A DNA stretch of 64,000 bases from positions 1 through 64,000 of the forward strand of contig CAZEFW010000025.1 of the NCBI GenBank assembly GCA_964511535.1, given 5' to 3'. The notes under the pieces are model-generated. The model did no database searches, was not told where the DNA came from, and saw only the letters and a list, made by a program, of their open reading frames with translations. Below are positions 1 through 8,846 of the stretch, piece after piece. The position numbers were made by a program, and so were the translations under genes. Positions within the stretch are counted from its first letter, which is position 1. Every line of letters starts with the position of its first letter. The DNA is from CAZCFB01 sp964511535 (GTDB taxonomy: Bacteria > Myxococcota_A > Polyangia > GCA-2747355 > CAZCFB01).

Positions 1-327
1 GTGGGCCAGCTCCACGCACTCCTCCACGGTCACGCCGGAGACCGGCACGAAGGGGCACACGTCCGTGGCCCCGTGGCGCGCGTGGGCGCCGGAGTGCTTG
101 CGCATGTCGATGAGCTCGGCCGCCTTCTTGATCACCCGGAACGCTGCCTCGGCCGCGGCCTCGGGCGAGCCAACCAGGGTGACCACCGTGCGGTTGGTGG
201 CTTCCCCGGGATCCACGTCCAGCAGGGTGGCGCCGGTGACCTTGGGGATCTCGGCGGTGATGGCGTCGATGACGGCCTGGTCCCGGCCTTCGCTGAAATT
301 GGGTACGCACTCGACCAGCTTGTTCAT
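1..327 (-). CDS. ftcD: Glutamate formimidoyltransferase, N-terminal part (cut by window edge)
   Basis: The minus-strand reading from an ATG at 327 gives 109 residues that run off the window. The start MNKLVECVPNFSEGRD is the hallmark N-terminus of formiminotransferases, and the later stretch KHSGAHARHGATDVCPFVPV carries the conserved His-rich active-site loop. The enzyme transfers the formimino group from N-formimino-glutamate to tetrahydrofolate in cytosolic histidine degradation. GGAGAGGAG lies a few bases before the ATG. Whether a cyclodeaminase domain follows, or the protein is single-domain, cannot be seen. The family call is firm; the full architecture is unknown. Confidence 0.9.
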   Translation of the reverse strand, partial: MNKLVECVPNFSEGRDQAVIDAITAEIPKVTGATLLDVDPGEATNRTVVTLVGSPEAAAEAAFRVIKKAAELIDMRKHSGAHARHGATDVCPFVPVSGVTVEECVELAH

Positions 328-417
328 GGCTCACTCCTCTCCGGATAAGCGTCTGTGAAGCGTCCAGGATCTTTGGTGACCGGGGCCGGACCTGTCAACC
401 GTGATAAGTTGGTCGGG

Positions 418-1680
418 ATGCGTCGACGGCTCCACCTGCTGCTCCCGCTTACCCTGCTTCTCTTCTCCCCGCCCGGCTGCGTCCGCCTCGGCCTGGACCC
501 TCCGAAGCGCGATGTCGGCACGCAGAAGCAGGACGGCACCGCCAAGAAGATGGACGGCCCGAGCGCCTCCAAAAAGGACCGGGGCAACAAGAAAAAAGAC
601 GGCGCCGTCAAGCCGCCGGACAAGGGCAAGCCCGCGGACCTGACCAAAATCGCCGACAAGAAGTGGCACGACAAGTGGGTCCCGCCCGCCTGCGGCGTGG
701 CGTGCGCCGGCTGCTGCCAGGGGACCAAGTGCGTGGGGCTCGGCCAGCAGAGCGTGTCGAATTGCGGCGTCGGGGGATCGGTCTGCGCCCCCTGCCCGGC
801 GCCCAAGGCGTGCAAGACCATGAGCTGCACCGGCGGCGTCTGCATCTCTTTCGCCGTGGCCGACGGCGCCTCCTGCCTCGCCGCCACCGGCAAGTGCCTC
901 AACGGCTCCTGTTGCACCGGGTGCCAGAAGAACGGCAAGTGCCTCTCCGGCACCTCCCAGACCGCGACCCTGTGCGGCGGCGGCGGCACCAAGTGCGCAG
1001 CATGCTCCACACACCCCTGCGTCATCTCTTCCTGCGTCAACCAGGCGTGTCATAGCGCCAACAAATCCAACGGCACCGCCTGCGCCATCGCCGGCAGCGT
1101 GGGCCAGTGCACCGCCGGCTCCTGCTGCTTCGGCTGCCGCAAAGCAAACGTCTGCCACAGCGGCGGCGCCAATACCCTGTGCGGCAAGGAGGGGGTCCAG
1201 TGCGCCGACTGTTCGACCAAGACCGCCCCGGCGTGCAACGCCTACAGTTGCAAGAAAGGCAAATGCGTCCTGACGCAGCTTGCCGCCGGCACCAGCTGCT
1301 CCAGCGGCGGCGCCTCTGGAAGGTGCCTCAATGGAAAGTGCTGCACCGGGTGCATCAACGGTTCTGTGTGCTACGCCGGCACCGCCCTCGGGCGCTGCGG
1401 CAAGGCGGGCGCCGTCTGCGCCACCTGCCCCAAGGCGGGCATCTGCAAGGTGGCGACCTGCACCGCGGGAAAGTGCGGGCTGACCAACCTGGCAAACGGC
1501 ACCGCCTGCCAGTCCGGCCTCGGCGCCTGCCTGGGCGGCAGCTGCTGCACCGGGTGCGTCAGCGGAGGCAGCACCTGCCAGGCGGGAAACACCGTGGCTT
1601 ACTGTGGGGAGCTGGGCAAGGCCTGCGTGACCTGCAAGGGGGGGTGGATCTGCGTGTCCGGGGCCTGCATGCAGCTGTAA
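418..1680 (+). CDS. Cysteine-rich repeat lipoprotein
   Basis: A 420-residue secreted protein. I start it at the ATG at 418 rather than an upstream in-frame ATG at 355, because 418 begins a textbook lipoprotein signal (MRRRLHLLL, hydrophobic core, lipobox Cys at about residue 21). A Lys/Asp-rich linker of about 60 residues follows. The rest is about five repeats of roughly 70 residues, each with a double-Cys core such as GSCCTGC and a CG-x2-G-x2-C-x2-C segment, so the folded part is probably stabilised by disulfides. It is divergent from ftcD. I recognise no enzyme family; a surface or matrix role is inference. The linker matches the spacer style of other lipoproteins in the window. Confidence 0.82.
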   Translation: MRRRLHLLLPLTLLLFSPPGCVRLGLDPPKRDVGTQKQDGTAKKMDGPSASKKDRGNKKKDGAVKPPDKGKPADLTKIADKKWHDKWVPPACGVACAGCCQGTKCVGLGQQSVSNCGVGGSVCAPCPAPKACKTMSCTGGVCISFAVADGASCLAATGKCLNGSCCTGCQKNGKCLSGTSQTATLCGGGGTKCAACSTHPCVISSCVNQACHSANKSNGTACAIAGSVGQCTAGSCCFGCRKANVCHSGGANTLCGKEGVQCADCSTKTAPACNAYSCKKGKCVLTQLAAGTSCSSGGASGRCLNGKCCTGCINGSVCYAGTALGRCGKAGAVCATCPKAGICKVATCTAGKCGLTNLANGTACQSGLGACLGGSCCTGCVSGGSTCQAGNTVAYCGELGKACVTCKGGWICVSGACMQL

Positions 1681-1696
1681 CCCCGGCGCCGGCGGA

Positions 1697-2092
1697 TCAG
1701 TTGCTCTCCGCCTCCTTCTTGGCCTCCAGCTTGGCCTCCTCCTCGGCGATCTTCTTCTTGACCTCCTCCATGTCCAGCTCGCGGGTCTTGGTCACCAGCT
1801 CCTCCAGCGCGGGCTCCGGCAGCATGCCGGGCTGGGAGAAGAGCAGCACCCCCTCGCGGAAGATCATCAGCGTCGGGATGGAGCGGATCTGCAGCGCTCC
1901 AGCAAGGGCCTGCTCCTTTTCGGTGTCGCACTTGGCGAAGGTGATGTCAGGGTGGGCGTCGGCCACTTTCTCGAAGATCGGCCCGAACGCCTTGCACGGC
2001 CCGCACCACTCGGCCCAGTAGTCCACGATGACGATGTCGTTGCTCTGGATGGTGTCCTCGAAGTTGTCCTTGGTGAGCTCCAGGGTAGCCAT
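1697..2092 (-). CDS. Thioredoxin with charged C-terminal extension
   Basis: A 131-residue cytosolic thioredoxin-fold protein. The redox motif WCGPC puts the catalytic cysteines at residues 30 and 33, and the cis-proline loop RSIPTLMIF is present. I choose the ATG at 2092 over an upstream one at 2107 because GAGGAGG sits about six bases before it. After the fold, at about residue 105, there is an unusual Glu/Lys-rich helical tail of about 25 residues. It lies downstream of the ExbB-ExbD-TonB genes on the same strand, with an 79-bp gap that could hold its own promoter. It is probably a general disulfide reductant. Confidence 0.92.
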   Translation of the reverse strand: MATLELTKDNFEDTIQSNDIVIVDYWAEWCGPCKAFGPIFEKVADAHPDITFAKCDTEKEQALAGALQIRSIPTLMIFREGVLLFSQPGMLPEPALEELVTKTRELDMEEVKKKIAEEEAKLEAKKEAESN

Positions 2093-2171
2093 GGTGGACC
2101 TCCTCATAAGCGATTGGGGTTAACGTCTTTCACCATTAATAGAGCCGGCCGGGCGAGAAACGTTTCAGGGT

Positions 2172-2582
2172 TTATTTTTTGGTGGTCATGCCCAGGGTCC
2201 TGGCCCCGGCCCCCCGGGCGATGTCCATGGCCTGCACGGCGATGCCGTAGTTGGCGTCGTCGTCCACGCGCACGAACAGCAGCTTCTCGCGCTTCTTGGA
2301 CATCAGGTCGCGCACCCGCTGCGCCAGCTCGCCCAGGGCAACAGGCTGGCCCGCCAGGGTCATGGTGGGCCCCTTGCGCAGGTGCAGCACCGCCTGCTGG
2401 GCCGCCACATCCGCGGTGACCTCCTCGTCGGCCTTGCGCGGGATGGTCACCGAGATCTCCCGCAGCAGCAGCGGGGTGAGCACCATGAAGATGATCAACA
2501 GCACCAGCACCACGTCCACGAACGGCGTGACGTTGATGTCGCTCTTGGGCCCGCCCTTGCTGCCGCCTAGATCCATCCCCAT
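2172..2582 (-). CDS. exbD: ExbD/TolR family biopolymer transport protein (second copy)
   Basis: A 136-residue inner-membrane protein with a short cytoplasmic N-terminus, one membrane helix around residues 20-42 and a periplasmic domain. The helix carries the family signature SDINVTPFVDVVLVLLIIF, whose Asp is the proton-path residue in ExbD/TolR. It starts 4 bp after the preceding exbD. The two copies share the membrane segment but differ in the periplasmic part, which suggests a hetero-oligomeric motor. It is the last gene of the run from 5407 to 2172. The gene symbol is by family only. Confidence 0.9.
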   Translation of the reverse strand: MGMDLGGSKGGPKSDINVTPFVDVVLVLLIIFMVLTPLLLREISVTIPRKADEEVTADVAAQQAVLHLRKGPTMTLAGQPVALGELAQRVRDLMSKKREKLLFVRVDDDANYGIAVQAMDIARGAGARTLGMTTKK

Positions 2583-2586
2583 GGCC

Positions 2587-3078
<492 letters not shown>

Positions 3079-3762
3079 CTACTCGGCCTCTCGCCCGGTG
3101 GACAGCACATGGGCCACCACCTCGCCGGACACGTCGTTGATGTCCACCACCATCTCCTCCACCTTGCCCGACAGGAAGTTGAACAGCGCCACCGCCGGGA
3201 TGGCCACGAACAGCCCGAGCCCCGTGGCCACCAGCGCCTCGGCGATGTCGCCGGACACCGCCGACAGCCCGCCCGAGCCGGTGGTGGACATGGAGGTGAA
3301 GGCCTTGATGATGCCCACCACCGTGCCGAACAGCCCCACGAACGGCGCCGTGGTGCCGATGGTGGCCAGCCCGCTCAGGCCGCGCTTGAGCAGCGAGACC
3401 TCCCGGTCGCGCACCCGCTCCAGGTTGCGGTCCAGCGCCTCCACCAGGTCCACGCCCACCTTGCCCTTCGCCACCTCCTTGAGCCCGGCCGCGTACCCCT
3501 TGACCCCCGCAGCCACCACCTGGGCCACCGGGCTCTTGGGCAGCCCCTTCGCCGAGCCCACCGCCGCTTCGAGGTCGCCCTCCTCGAGGTGGCCCCGCAG
3601 CTTGTCCACGTACGCCAGCGACTGCTTGCGCGCCGCCCCGTACCGGATCAGACGCTCCACCACCAGCCCCAGCGAATAGACCGACATGATGGACAGCAGC
3701 ACGAACACGCCCTTGCCCACCAGCCCGGCCGCGTGCCAGACCTCGATCAGACTGAATGACAT
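3079..3762 (-). CDS. exbB: ExbB/TolQ family proton channel protein
   Basis: A 227-residue inner-membrane protein of the MotA/TolQ/ExbB family. One N-terminal membrane helix lies at about residues 13-35. A cytoplasmic region follows, then two helices in the conserved block around TIGTTAPFVGLFGTVVGII and GLGLFVAIPAVALFNF. It forms the stator pentamer around ExbD and converts proton flow to work on TonB. It lies between tonB and exbD in a compact operon. A Tol assignment is less likely because a separate TolQ-like gene exists at 41.5-42.3 kb. Confidence 0.93.
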   Translation of the reverse strand: MSFSLIEVWHAAGLVGKGVFVLLSIMSVYSLGLVVERLIRYGAARKQSLAYVDKLRGHLEEGDLEAAVGSAKGLPKSPVAQVVAAGVKGYAAGLKEVAKGKVGVDLVEALDRNLERVRDREVSLLKRGLSGLATIGTTAPFVGLFGTVVGIIKAFTSMSTTGSGGLSAVSGDIAEALVATGLGLFVAIPAVALFNFLSGKVEEMVVDINDVSGEVVAHVLSTGREAE

Positions 3763-3817
3763 CTACTCTTCTCCTGTCGGGGCTGCACCCCGATCTTTCG
3801 GCTTCAACTTCCCCACA

Positions 3818-4552
3818 TCACTCCAGGCGGAATATGAACCGCACCGGGAAACAGACCGGGGTCGGCTCGCCGTCCACCAGGTACGGCTTGTAGCGCCAGG
3901 TCATCACCTTGCTCAGCACCTCGTCGTCCAGCACCGGCAGGCTCTTGAGGATCTTGGTGCGCCCGCGGTCCACGTTGCCCCTCGCCGTCAGGCAGAGCTT
4001 GACGATGATCACCCCCTGCACCTTGGCCATACGCGCCGCCGGCAAGTAAGCGGGCTTGGCGCCGCTCAGCTTCAGCTTCTCCACCACCTGCCGCTTGACG
4101 AACACCGGCTTCTTCTCGACCTTCGGCTTGGGCTGCGGGATGGCCGCCACGGACCCGCCCGGCACGCCGCCCTCAACGCCGCCCTCCACGCCGCCCTCCT
4201 GCCCACCTGCCGGCTCCGGCTCCGGCTCGGGCTCCTTGTCCTGCTTCGGCTTTGGCGGCGGCGGCTTGTCCGGCGGCTGGATCTCCACCGGCTTGGGCTT
4301 CGGCTTGGCCCGCGGCCGCTTCGGCTTGGGCCGCGGCTTGGCCGCTGGCGGCGGCGGAGGTGGCGGCGGCGGCGGCGGGGCCACCGAGAAGAAGGTGATG
4401 GTCACCTGGGGCTCTGGCAGCTCCTCGACATGGAACAACGACAGGAAGATGAGGAACGCCAGCCCGCCGCCGTGGAGCCCGATGGAGAAGGCGAGGGTGA
4501 AGAAGCGCGCCTTGCCGCTCTTCTTCCGGCCTCCCATGTAGCTCTCGAACAA
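3818..4552 (-). CDS. tonB: TonB-like energy transducer
   Basis: A 244-residue periplasm-spanning protein. It has a basic N-terminus, one membrane anchor at about residues 17-40, an eleven-proline run followed by Pro/Lys and Pro/Glu repeats (about 55-125), a Gly/Glu spacer, and a C-terminal TonB domain (about 160-244) ending in a beta-strand-like segment. The proline spacer bridges the periplasm so the C-domain can contact outer-membrane receptors. It starts 21 bp after the TPR lipoprotein stop and precedes exbB. No TonB-dependent receptor is seen in the window, so its client is unknown. Confidence 0.88.
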   Translation of the reverse strand: MFESYMGGRKKSGKARFFTLAFSIGLHGGGLAFLIFLSLFHVEELPEPQVTITFFSVAPPPPPPPPPPPAAKPRPKPKRPRAKPKPKPVEIQPPDKPPPPKPKQDKEPEPEPEPAGGQEGGVEGGVEGGVPGGSVAAIPQPKPKVEKKPVFVKRQVVEKLKLSGAKPAYLPAARMAKVQGVIIVKLCLTARGNVDRGRTKILKSLPVLDDEVLSKVMTWRYKPYLVDGEPTPVCFPVRFIFRLE

Positions 4553-4573
4553 CGGCGTCTCCCCGCTTCTGCC

Positions 4574-5407
4574 TCAGTTGGTCCCGGCGGGCGTCTTGTC
4601 CGCCTCGGCCTTCGCCTTCGCCTTCTTCATCACGGCCATGGCGCGTTTGTAGTACTCCCGCGCCTTGCCCATGTCTCGATCCCGCGCGGCCTGGTCCACC
4701 TGCCCCTTGGCTCGTTCACGGTACAGCAGGTTGGCGTAGGTCAGCGCCTCGCCATAATCCGGGCGGATGCCGAGGGCCTGCTCCAGCGCCGCGAGCCCCC
4801 GATCGGCCAGCCGCACCCTGGCCTCGCCGGCCAGGCGATCGTTCTTGTACAGCTGCTTCCAGCACAGGGTGCCGATGAGGTAACGCGCCCGGGCCTCACC
4901 CGGCAGCAGCGTGGCGCGCTTTTCGTACCAGCCGAGGGCCTCGTCGAGCTTGCCGGCCTTGGAGGCGACCATGCCGAGGCTGGATACCGTCTTGACATCC
5001 TTTGGGTTTCTCTTGTGCTGCTTCTTCAGGAAGGTCAGCGCGTCGTCCAGCCTGTCGGCGTCCAGCAGCACCTGAAGGTAATAACGCGGGCCCCGGTCGT
5101 CCGCCGGCGCGAGCTTCATCAACGTCTCGAAGGCGTCAGCAGCCCCGGAGTAGTAGTAGGTCGACTTGGGTGGGCTGTACAGGGCCGCCAGCGCCATGTT
5201 GGTGTAGCCGAGGTGGAGCTGGAGCGTGGGGAAGTCAGGATCCAGCTGCCTGGACTGCTCGTATCGACGCAGCGCCTCGGCGAGGTTACCCGCCTTGTAC
5301 AGGCTGTTGCCCTCCTTGATCAGAGACCGGGCCTGCATCTTCTCGCATCCGACGAGGGAGATGCTGGCCGCTGCAATGAGCAACCCGAGAGCCAAACCGG
5401 TCCGCAT
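4574..5407 (-). CDS. TPR-repeat lipoprotein
   Basis: A 277-residue protein made of tetratricopeptide-like helical pairs. I take the ATG at 5407, not the longer in-frame ORF to 5608, because it begins a clean lipoprotein signal (MRTGLALGLLIAAASISLVGC). Repeats such as GNSLYKAGNLAEALRRYEQ and AGKLDEALGWYEKRA are typical TPRs. The C-terminus is an Ala/Lys-rich helix. It is the first gene of the TonB-ExbB-ExbD operon. Such proteins usually scaffold envelope complexes, so a role in organising the motor is plausible but inferred. Confidence 0.85.
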   Translation of the reverse strand: MRTGLALGLLIAAASISLVGCEKMQARSLIKEGNSLYKAGNLAEALRRYEQSRQLDPDFPTLQLHLGYTNMALAALYSPPKSTYYYSGAADAFETLMKLAPADDRGPRYYLQVLLDADRLDDALTFLKKQHKRNPKDVKTVSSLGMVASKAGKLDEALGWYEKRATLLPGEARARYLIGTLCWKQLYKNDRLAGEARVRLADRGLAALEQALGIRPDYGEALTYANLLYRERAKGQVDQAARDRDMGKAREYYKRAMAVMKKAKAKAEADKTPAGTN

Positions 5408-5685
5408 GGGCGTAATGTATAGCACTGTGAGGCCGCAACCGTCCACCATGACGGCGTGCGTTATCAGGATCGGCGATGTCCAATAACCTTTTAATATCTC
5501 AGCCCAATGATCCAAATGCGGCCCGAGGCGGGGTTGACCTGTAGTCCCTGTACGGGTAGCGTATACCGGTTCGCAAGTCGGACTAGGCAGCAGCACCTGG
5601 AACCACAAGGAGCGCCCGACACACTAACACCGTACAAGGTAGGTGGCAGGTCGGCGTTTCGCTCCTCAACCCTTCGGGGGATATC
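5408..5685. promoter_or_regulatory. Divergent intergenic region between the TonB operon and the receiver/DUF4388 gene
   Basis: This 278-bp spacer separates two divergent transcription units and so must hold promoters for both. A possible plus-strand sigma70-like site is TTGACC at about 5533, followed after 17 bp by TAGCGT. The match is weak. No RNA gene was recognised. Confidence 0.35.
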
Positions 5686-8600
5686 GTGGCACGATCAACT
5701 CTCCTGCTCGTAGACGGAGATACAAGAAACTTACGCGTTCTGGAGGTCAGCCTCCGCAAGGCGGGCTACGACGTGGTCACCGCTGAGAGCGGCGAGGACG
5801 CCCTGGCAAAGGTCGGCGGCGCTCACCCCGCCATGGTCATCTCGGACACTCAGCTCCCCGGAATGGACGGCTATGAATTCTGCAAGCAGCTGAAGCAGGA
5901 CTCGCGCTGGGACCGGCTGCCGTTCATCTTCTTGACCCAGCAGGAAGGCATCGAGGAGAAGATCCGCGGCCTGGAGCTCGGCGTCGAGGAGTACCTGACC
6001 AAGCCGATCTTCATCAAAGAGCTGCTGATCCGCATCAAGATGGTGCTGCAGAAAAAAGAGCGCGAGATCTTCACCGACAAGGAGGGCCAGACCACCTTCA
6101 AGGGCACCCTGGCCGACATGGCGGTGGTGGATCTGATTCAGACCATGGAGCTGGGCCAGAAATCGGGGCTCGCGCAGTTCTCCAGAGATGACGGCCTGGG
6201 CGCGACCCTCTACTTCTCCGGCGGCAAGATCATCGACGCGGTGGAGGGAGAGACCCGCGGCGCCGACGCGGTCTACGCCCTGCTCGGCTGGGCCAACGGC
6301 AGCTTCGTGGTTGAGTTCCAGTCCGTCGAGCGCGCCGAGTCGATCACCGAATCGAACCAGGGCCTGCTGATGGAGGGGCTCAGGCGAGTGGACGAGTGGA
6401 ACCGCATCCGCATGCTGCTGCCAGATCAGGGCATCGCCCTCGAGCAGGATCCAGCCGCCGCGGACGCGGTGCGGGGCGAGCTGGATGCGGCCCAGAGCAT
6501 GGTCCTGGCGCTCACGGACGGAGTGCGCTCGGTGGAGGATATCAACGGCGCCCTGGCCATGGACGACCTCGAGATCCTCTCGGCGGTGCGCCAGCTGCTG
6601 GAGATGGGGGTCCTGTTCGATCCGGCCGAAGATGTGCCGCCGGGCGACCCGCCGCCGCCACCTGACACCCTCTCGGGTGTGGGGGATTCTCCCATTGTCC
6701 CGAGCGACCTGCCCCAGCCCGCGGCTTTTGGCTCGGAGCGGGGCGGACGTGGCGACGGCTCCATGCCGTCGCTCATGCCGCCTGGCAAGGAGGTGACCAA
6801 CCCTGGGCACGCCGAGCCCGCCACCGTCGGACCCGAGATGAGCGCCGAGGCGCAGGAGGCAGAGAGGGGCGACTGGGACGAGCCCATCGTGCGCAGCAAC
6901 ACGCAGCCGTTCGGACAGGCGATCCAGGCGCCAGGCGAGGCGGATCAGAACCTGGTGGACGTGCCGCCCGAGGAGATGGAGGAGGACGGCGAGGAGCCGC
7001 CATTCTACCCGGATGAGGCGGACCTGCCACCGATCCCCGAGGACGCAGAGGGCGAGCTGCCGCCCATCCCCGAGGACGCAGATGATGAGCTGCCGCCCAT
7101 CCCCGAGGACGCAGATGATGAGCTGCCGCCCATCCCCGAGGACGCAGATGATGAGCAGCCCCCCATGGCCGAGGACGCCGAGGCGGAGTTGCCTCCCATG
7201 GCCGACGAACTCGCGGCCGACGCGCCCCTCGCTGCCCAGGACGAGCGCCATGGGCTGGACGTGGACGAGGCCGCGGAGACCGCTCGCTTCCAGGCGCTGC
7301 CCGACGAGGACGAGGAAGCTGACGCCATCGAGGACGAGGAGCCGCCGCCTCAGATCACGGCCGCTCTGACCGACAGCACCGAGGAGCTGACCGACCAGGT
7401 CTCACTCATCAGGCAGGACGAAGTCGCGGACGACGGTGAGCCGGTCTACCTGTTGCAGCAACCCGACGAGGGCGACGAGCAGGAGGCCGAGGACTCGGCA
7501 CAGGCCGCGGCGGACCGGGTGGCAGAGATGATGTCCGGCCAGGAGCCGGATCCGGAAGAGGAGCCGGAGGCGGACGCCCACGACGACGAGACCTCGTCGC
7601 AGGAGGCGGCGGCAGATGCGGACGACGCCGACGATGAGCCGGCCGAGAAGCTGAGCCGCAAGCAAAAGAAGAAGAAGCGGCGCAAGGGCAAGAAGGGCAA
7701 GAAGGGCAAGAAGGAGCGCGCCTCGGAGCCCACCACCGGGAACCTGATCCCGTTCCCCGGATCCCCGCGAGACGAGCGCCAGGCGCCGACGGTGGACATG
7801 CCCTCAGGCGGCTCCGCCGAGCCCGCACCCAGGGTCTCCATCGCCGAGGCCGCCGAGGAGGCGGCCTTGTTGTCGGGGGCGGAGGACCCGAGCGAGGTGT
7901 CGATCAACGTCCGGGACGAGGAGTTCTTCAACTCCGACTACACGGGCGACGATCTGTCAGCCTTTGACGAATCGCTCATCGTGCCCGCGGGGCCGCCGCC
8001 CAAGTGGCGCCTGCCGGCGCTCATCGTGGCTGGCGTCGCGCTGATCGGCGCCAGCATAACCACCTACTACCTCGTCACGTCGCCCTACATCGGCGACGGC
8101 CCGGCGCACCTGCGGGTGGATCCCGCCAGCCTGGCCAAGCAGGAGGCCGAGCGGCGCAAGGCCGAGGAGGCCCGGCGCCAGGCCGACGAGAAAGAGCAGC
8201 AGGCGTTCCTGGATGGCAAGCACAAAGGCGGCGGAGCCCCGGCCGCGTCTGCAGCAGCCGCGCCGGCCCCCAAGCCCTCCCCGGCGGCAGCCACACCTGC
8301 GGCTGCCGCGGCTGCCGCAGGCGCGCCTGCACCAGCCGCGCCTGCGCCGGCCACGCCAGAGGCGGCCAAGCCAGCGCCCACTGCGGCCGCCCCGGCGACG
8401 CCGGAGCCTGCAAAGCCAGCCCCCGCCCCTGCCGCCAAGCCGCCCGCTCCGGCGCCTGCCGCGGCGCCTGCCGCGCCTGCTGCTGGCGGCGAGTACGCCA
8501 CCCTGCTGGCCGAGGCCAAGGCCCTGATGAAGAAGCGCAAGAAGCGCAACGCCATCAAGAAGTTCAAGGCGGCCATCAAGGCCAACCCCGAAGGCTGGGA

Positions 8601-8841
8601 GGCCATGGAGCAGGTGGCCCTGTACAACATGGAGCTCGGCCGCATGGGCACCGCCTACAAGCTCGCCAAGAAGGTGGCGGCGCTCAACCCGGAGGCGCCT
8701 TACGCCCACCTCGTCATCGGCGGCATGCTCCAGGAGCGAGGCAACCGCTCCGGCGCGCGCAGGGCGTACAGCAAGTTCCTGCGGCTGTGCCCCAAGTGCC
8801 GCTACGCACGGGACATCCGCGCGGTGATGAAATCGATGTAA
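5686..8841 (+). CDS. Receiver-DUF4388 scaffold protein with acidic repeats, one membrane helix and C-terminal TPRs
   Basis: A 1051-residue protein from a GTG start preceded by GGGGGA. Domains in order: a CheY-like receiver (about 1-125, phospho-acceptor Asp54 in VISDTQLPGMDG, Lys in YLTKPI); a DUF4388 domain (about 140-240) as found in myxobacterial signalling proteins; a long disordered acidic region with at least four near-identical PPIPEDAD-type repeats (about 445-500); a Lys-rich patch KKKRRKGKKGKKGKK; a membrane helix near residue 780; an Ala/Pro spacer; and a TPR pair at the C-terminus. It probably senses phosphorylation in the cytosol and passes a signal to a periplasmic TPR domain, which is inference. 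tsaD follows 5 bp after its stop. Confidence 0.8.
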   Translation: MARSTLLLVDGDTRNLRVLEVSLRKAGYDVVTAESGEDALAKVGGAHPAMVISDTQLPGMDGYEFCKQLKQDSRWDRLPFIFLTQQEGIEEKIRGLELGVEEYLTKPIFIKELLIRIKMVLQKKEREIFTDKEGQTTFKGTLADMAVVDLIQTMELGQKSGLAQFSRDDGLGATLYFSGGKIIDAVEGETRGADAVYALLGWANGSFVVEFQSVERAESITESNQGLLMEGLRRVDEWNRIRMLLPDQGIALEQDPAAADAVRGELDAAQSMVLALTDGVRSVEDINGALAMDDLEILSAVRQLLEMGVLFDPAEDVPPGDPPPPPDTLSGVGDSPIVPSDLPQPAAFGSERGGRGDGSMPSLMPPGKEVTNPGHAEPATVGPEMSAEAQEAERGDWDEPIVRSNTQPFGQAIQAPGEADQNLVDVPPEEMEEDGEEPPFYPDEADLPPIPEDAEGELPPIPEDADDELPPIPEDADDELPPIPEDADDEQPPMAEDAEAELPPMADELAADAPLAAQDERHGLDVDEAAETARFQALPDEDEEADAIEDEEPPPQITAALTDSTEELTDQVSLIRQDEVADDGEPVYLLQQPDEGDEQEAEDSAQAAADRVAEMMSGQEPDPEEEPEADAHDDETSSQEAAADADDADDEPAEKLSRKQKKKKRRKGKKGKKGKKERASEPTTGNLIPFPGSPRDERQAPTVDMPSGGSAEPAPRVSIAEAAEEAALLSGAEDPSEVSINVRDEEFFNSDYTGDDLSAFDESLIVPAGPPPKWRLPALIVAGVALIGASITTYYLVTSPYIGDGPAHLRVDPASLAKQEAERRKAEEARRQADEKEQQAFLDGKHKGGGAPAASAAAAPAPKPSPAAATPAAAAAAAGAPAPAAPAPATPEAAKPAPTAAAPATPEPAKPAPAPAAKPPAPAPAAAPAAPAAGGEYATLLAEAKALMKKRKKRNAIKKFKAAIKANPEGWEAMEQVALYNMELGRMGTAYKLAKKVAALNPEAPYAHLVIGGMLQERGNRSGARRAYSKFLRLCPKCRYARDIRAVMKSM

Positions 8842-8846
8842 CCCCC

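Noticed and set aside
5545..5585. Possible tRNA T-arm (GGTTCGCAAG) in the divergent spacer
   Set aside because: The flanking bases do not form the required stem, and no acceptor, D or anticodon arm can be drawn.
8004..8846. Extension of the tsaD frame upstream
   Set aside because: It overlaps the receiver/DUF4388 gene in another frame; the family N-terminus starts at 8847.
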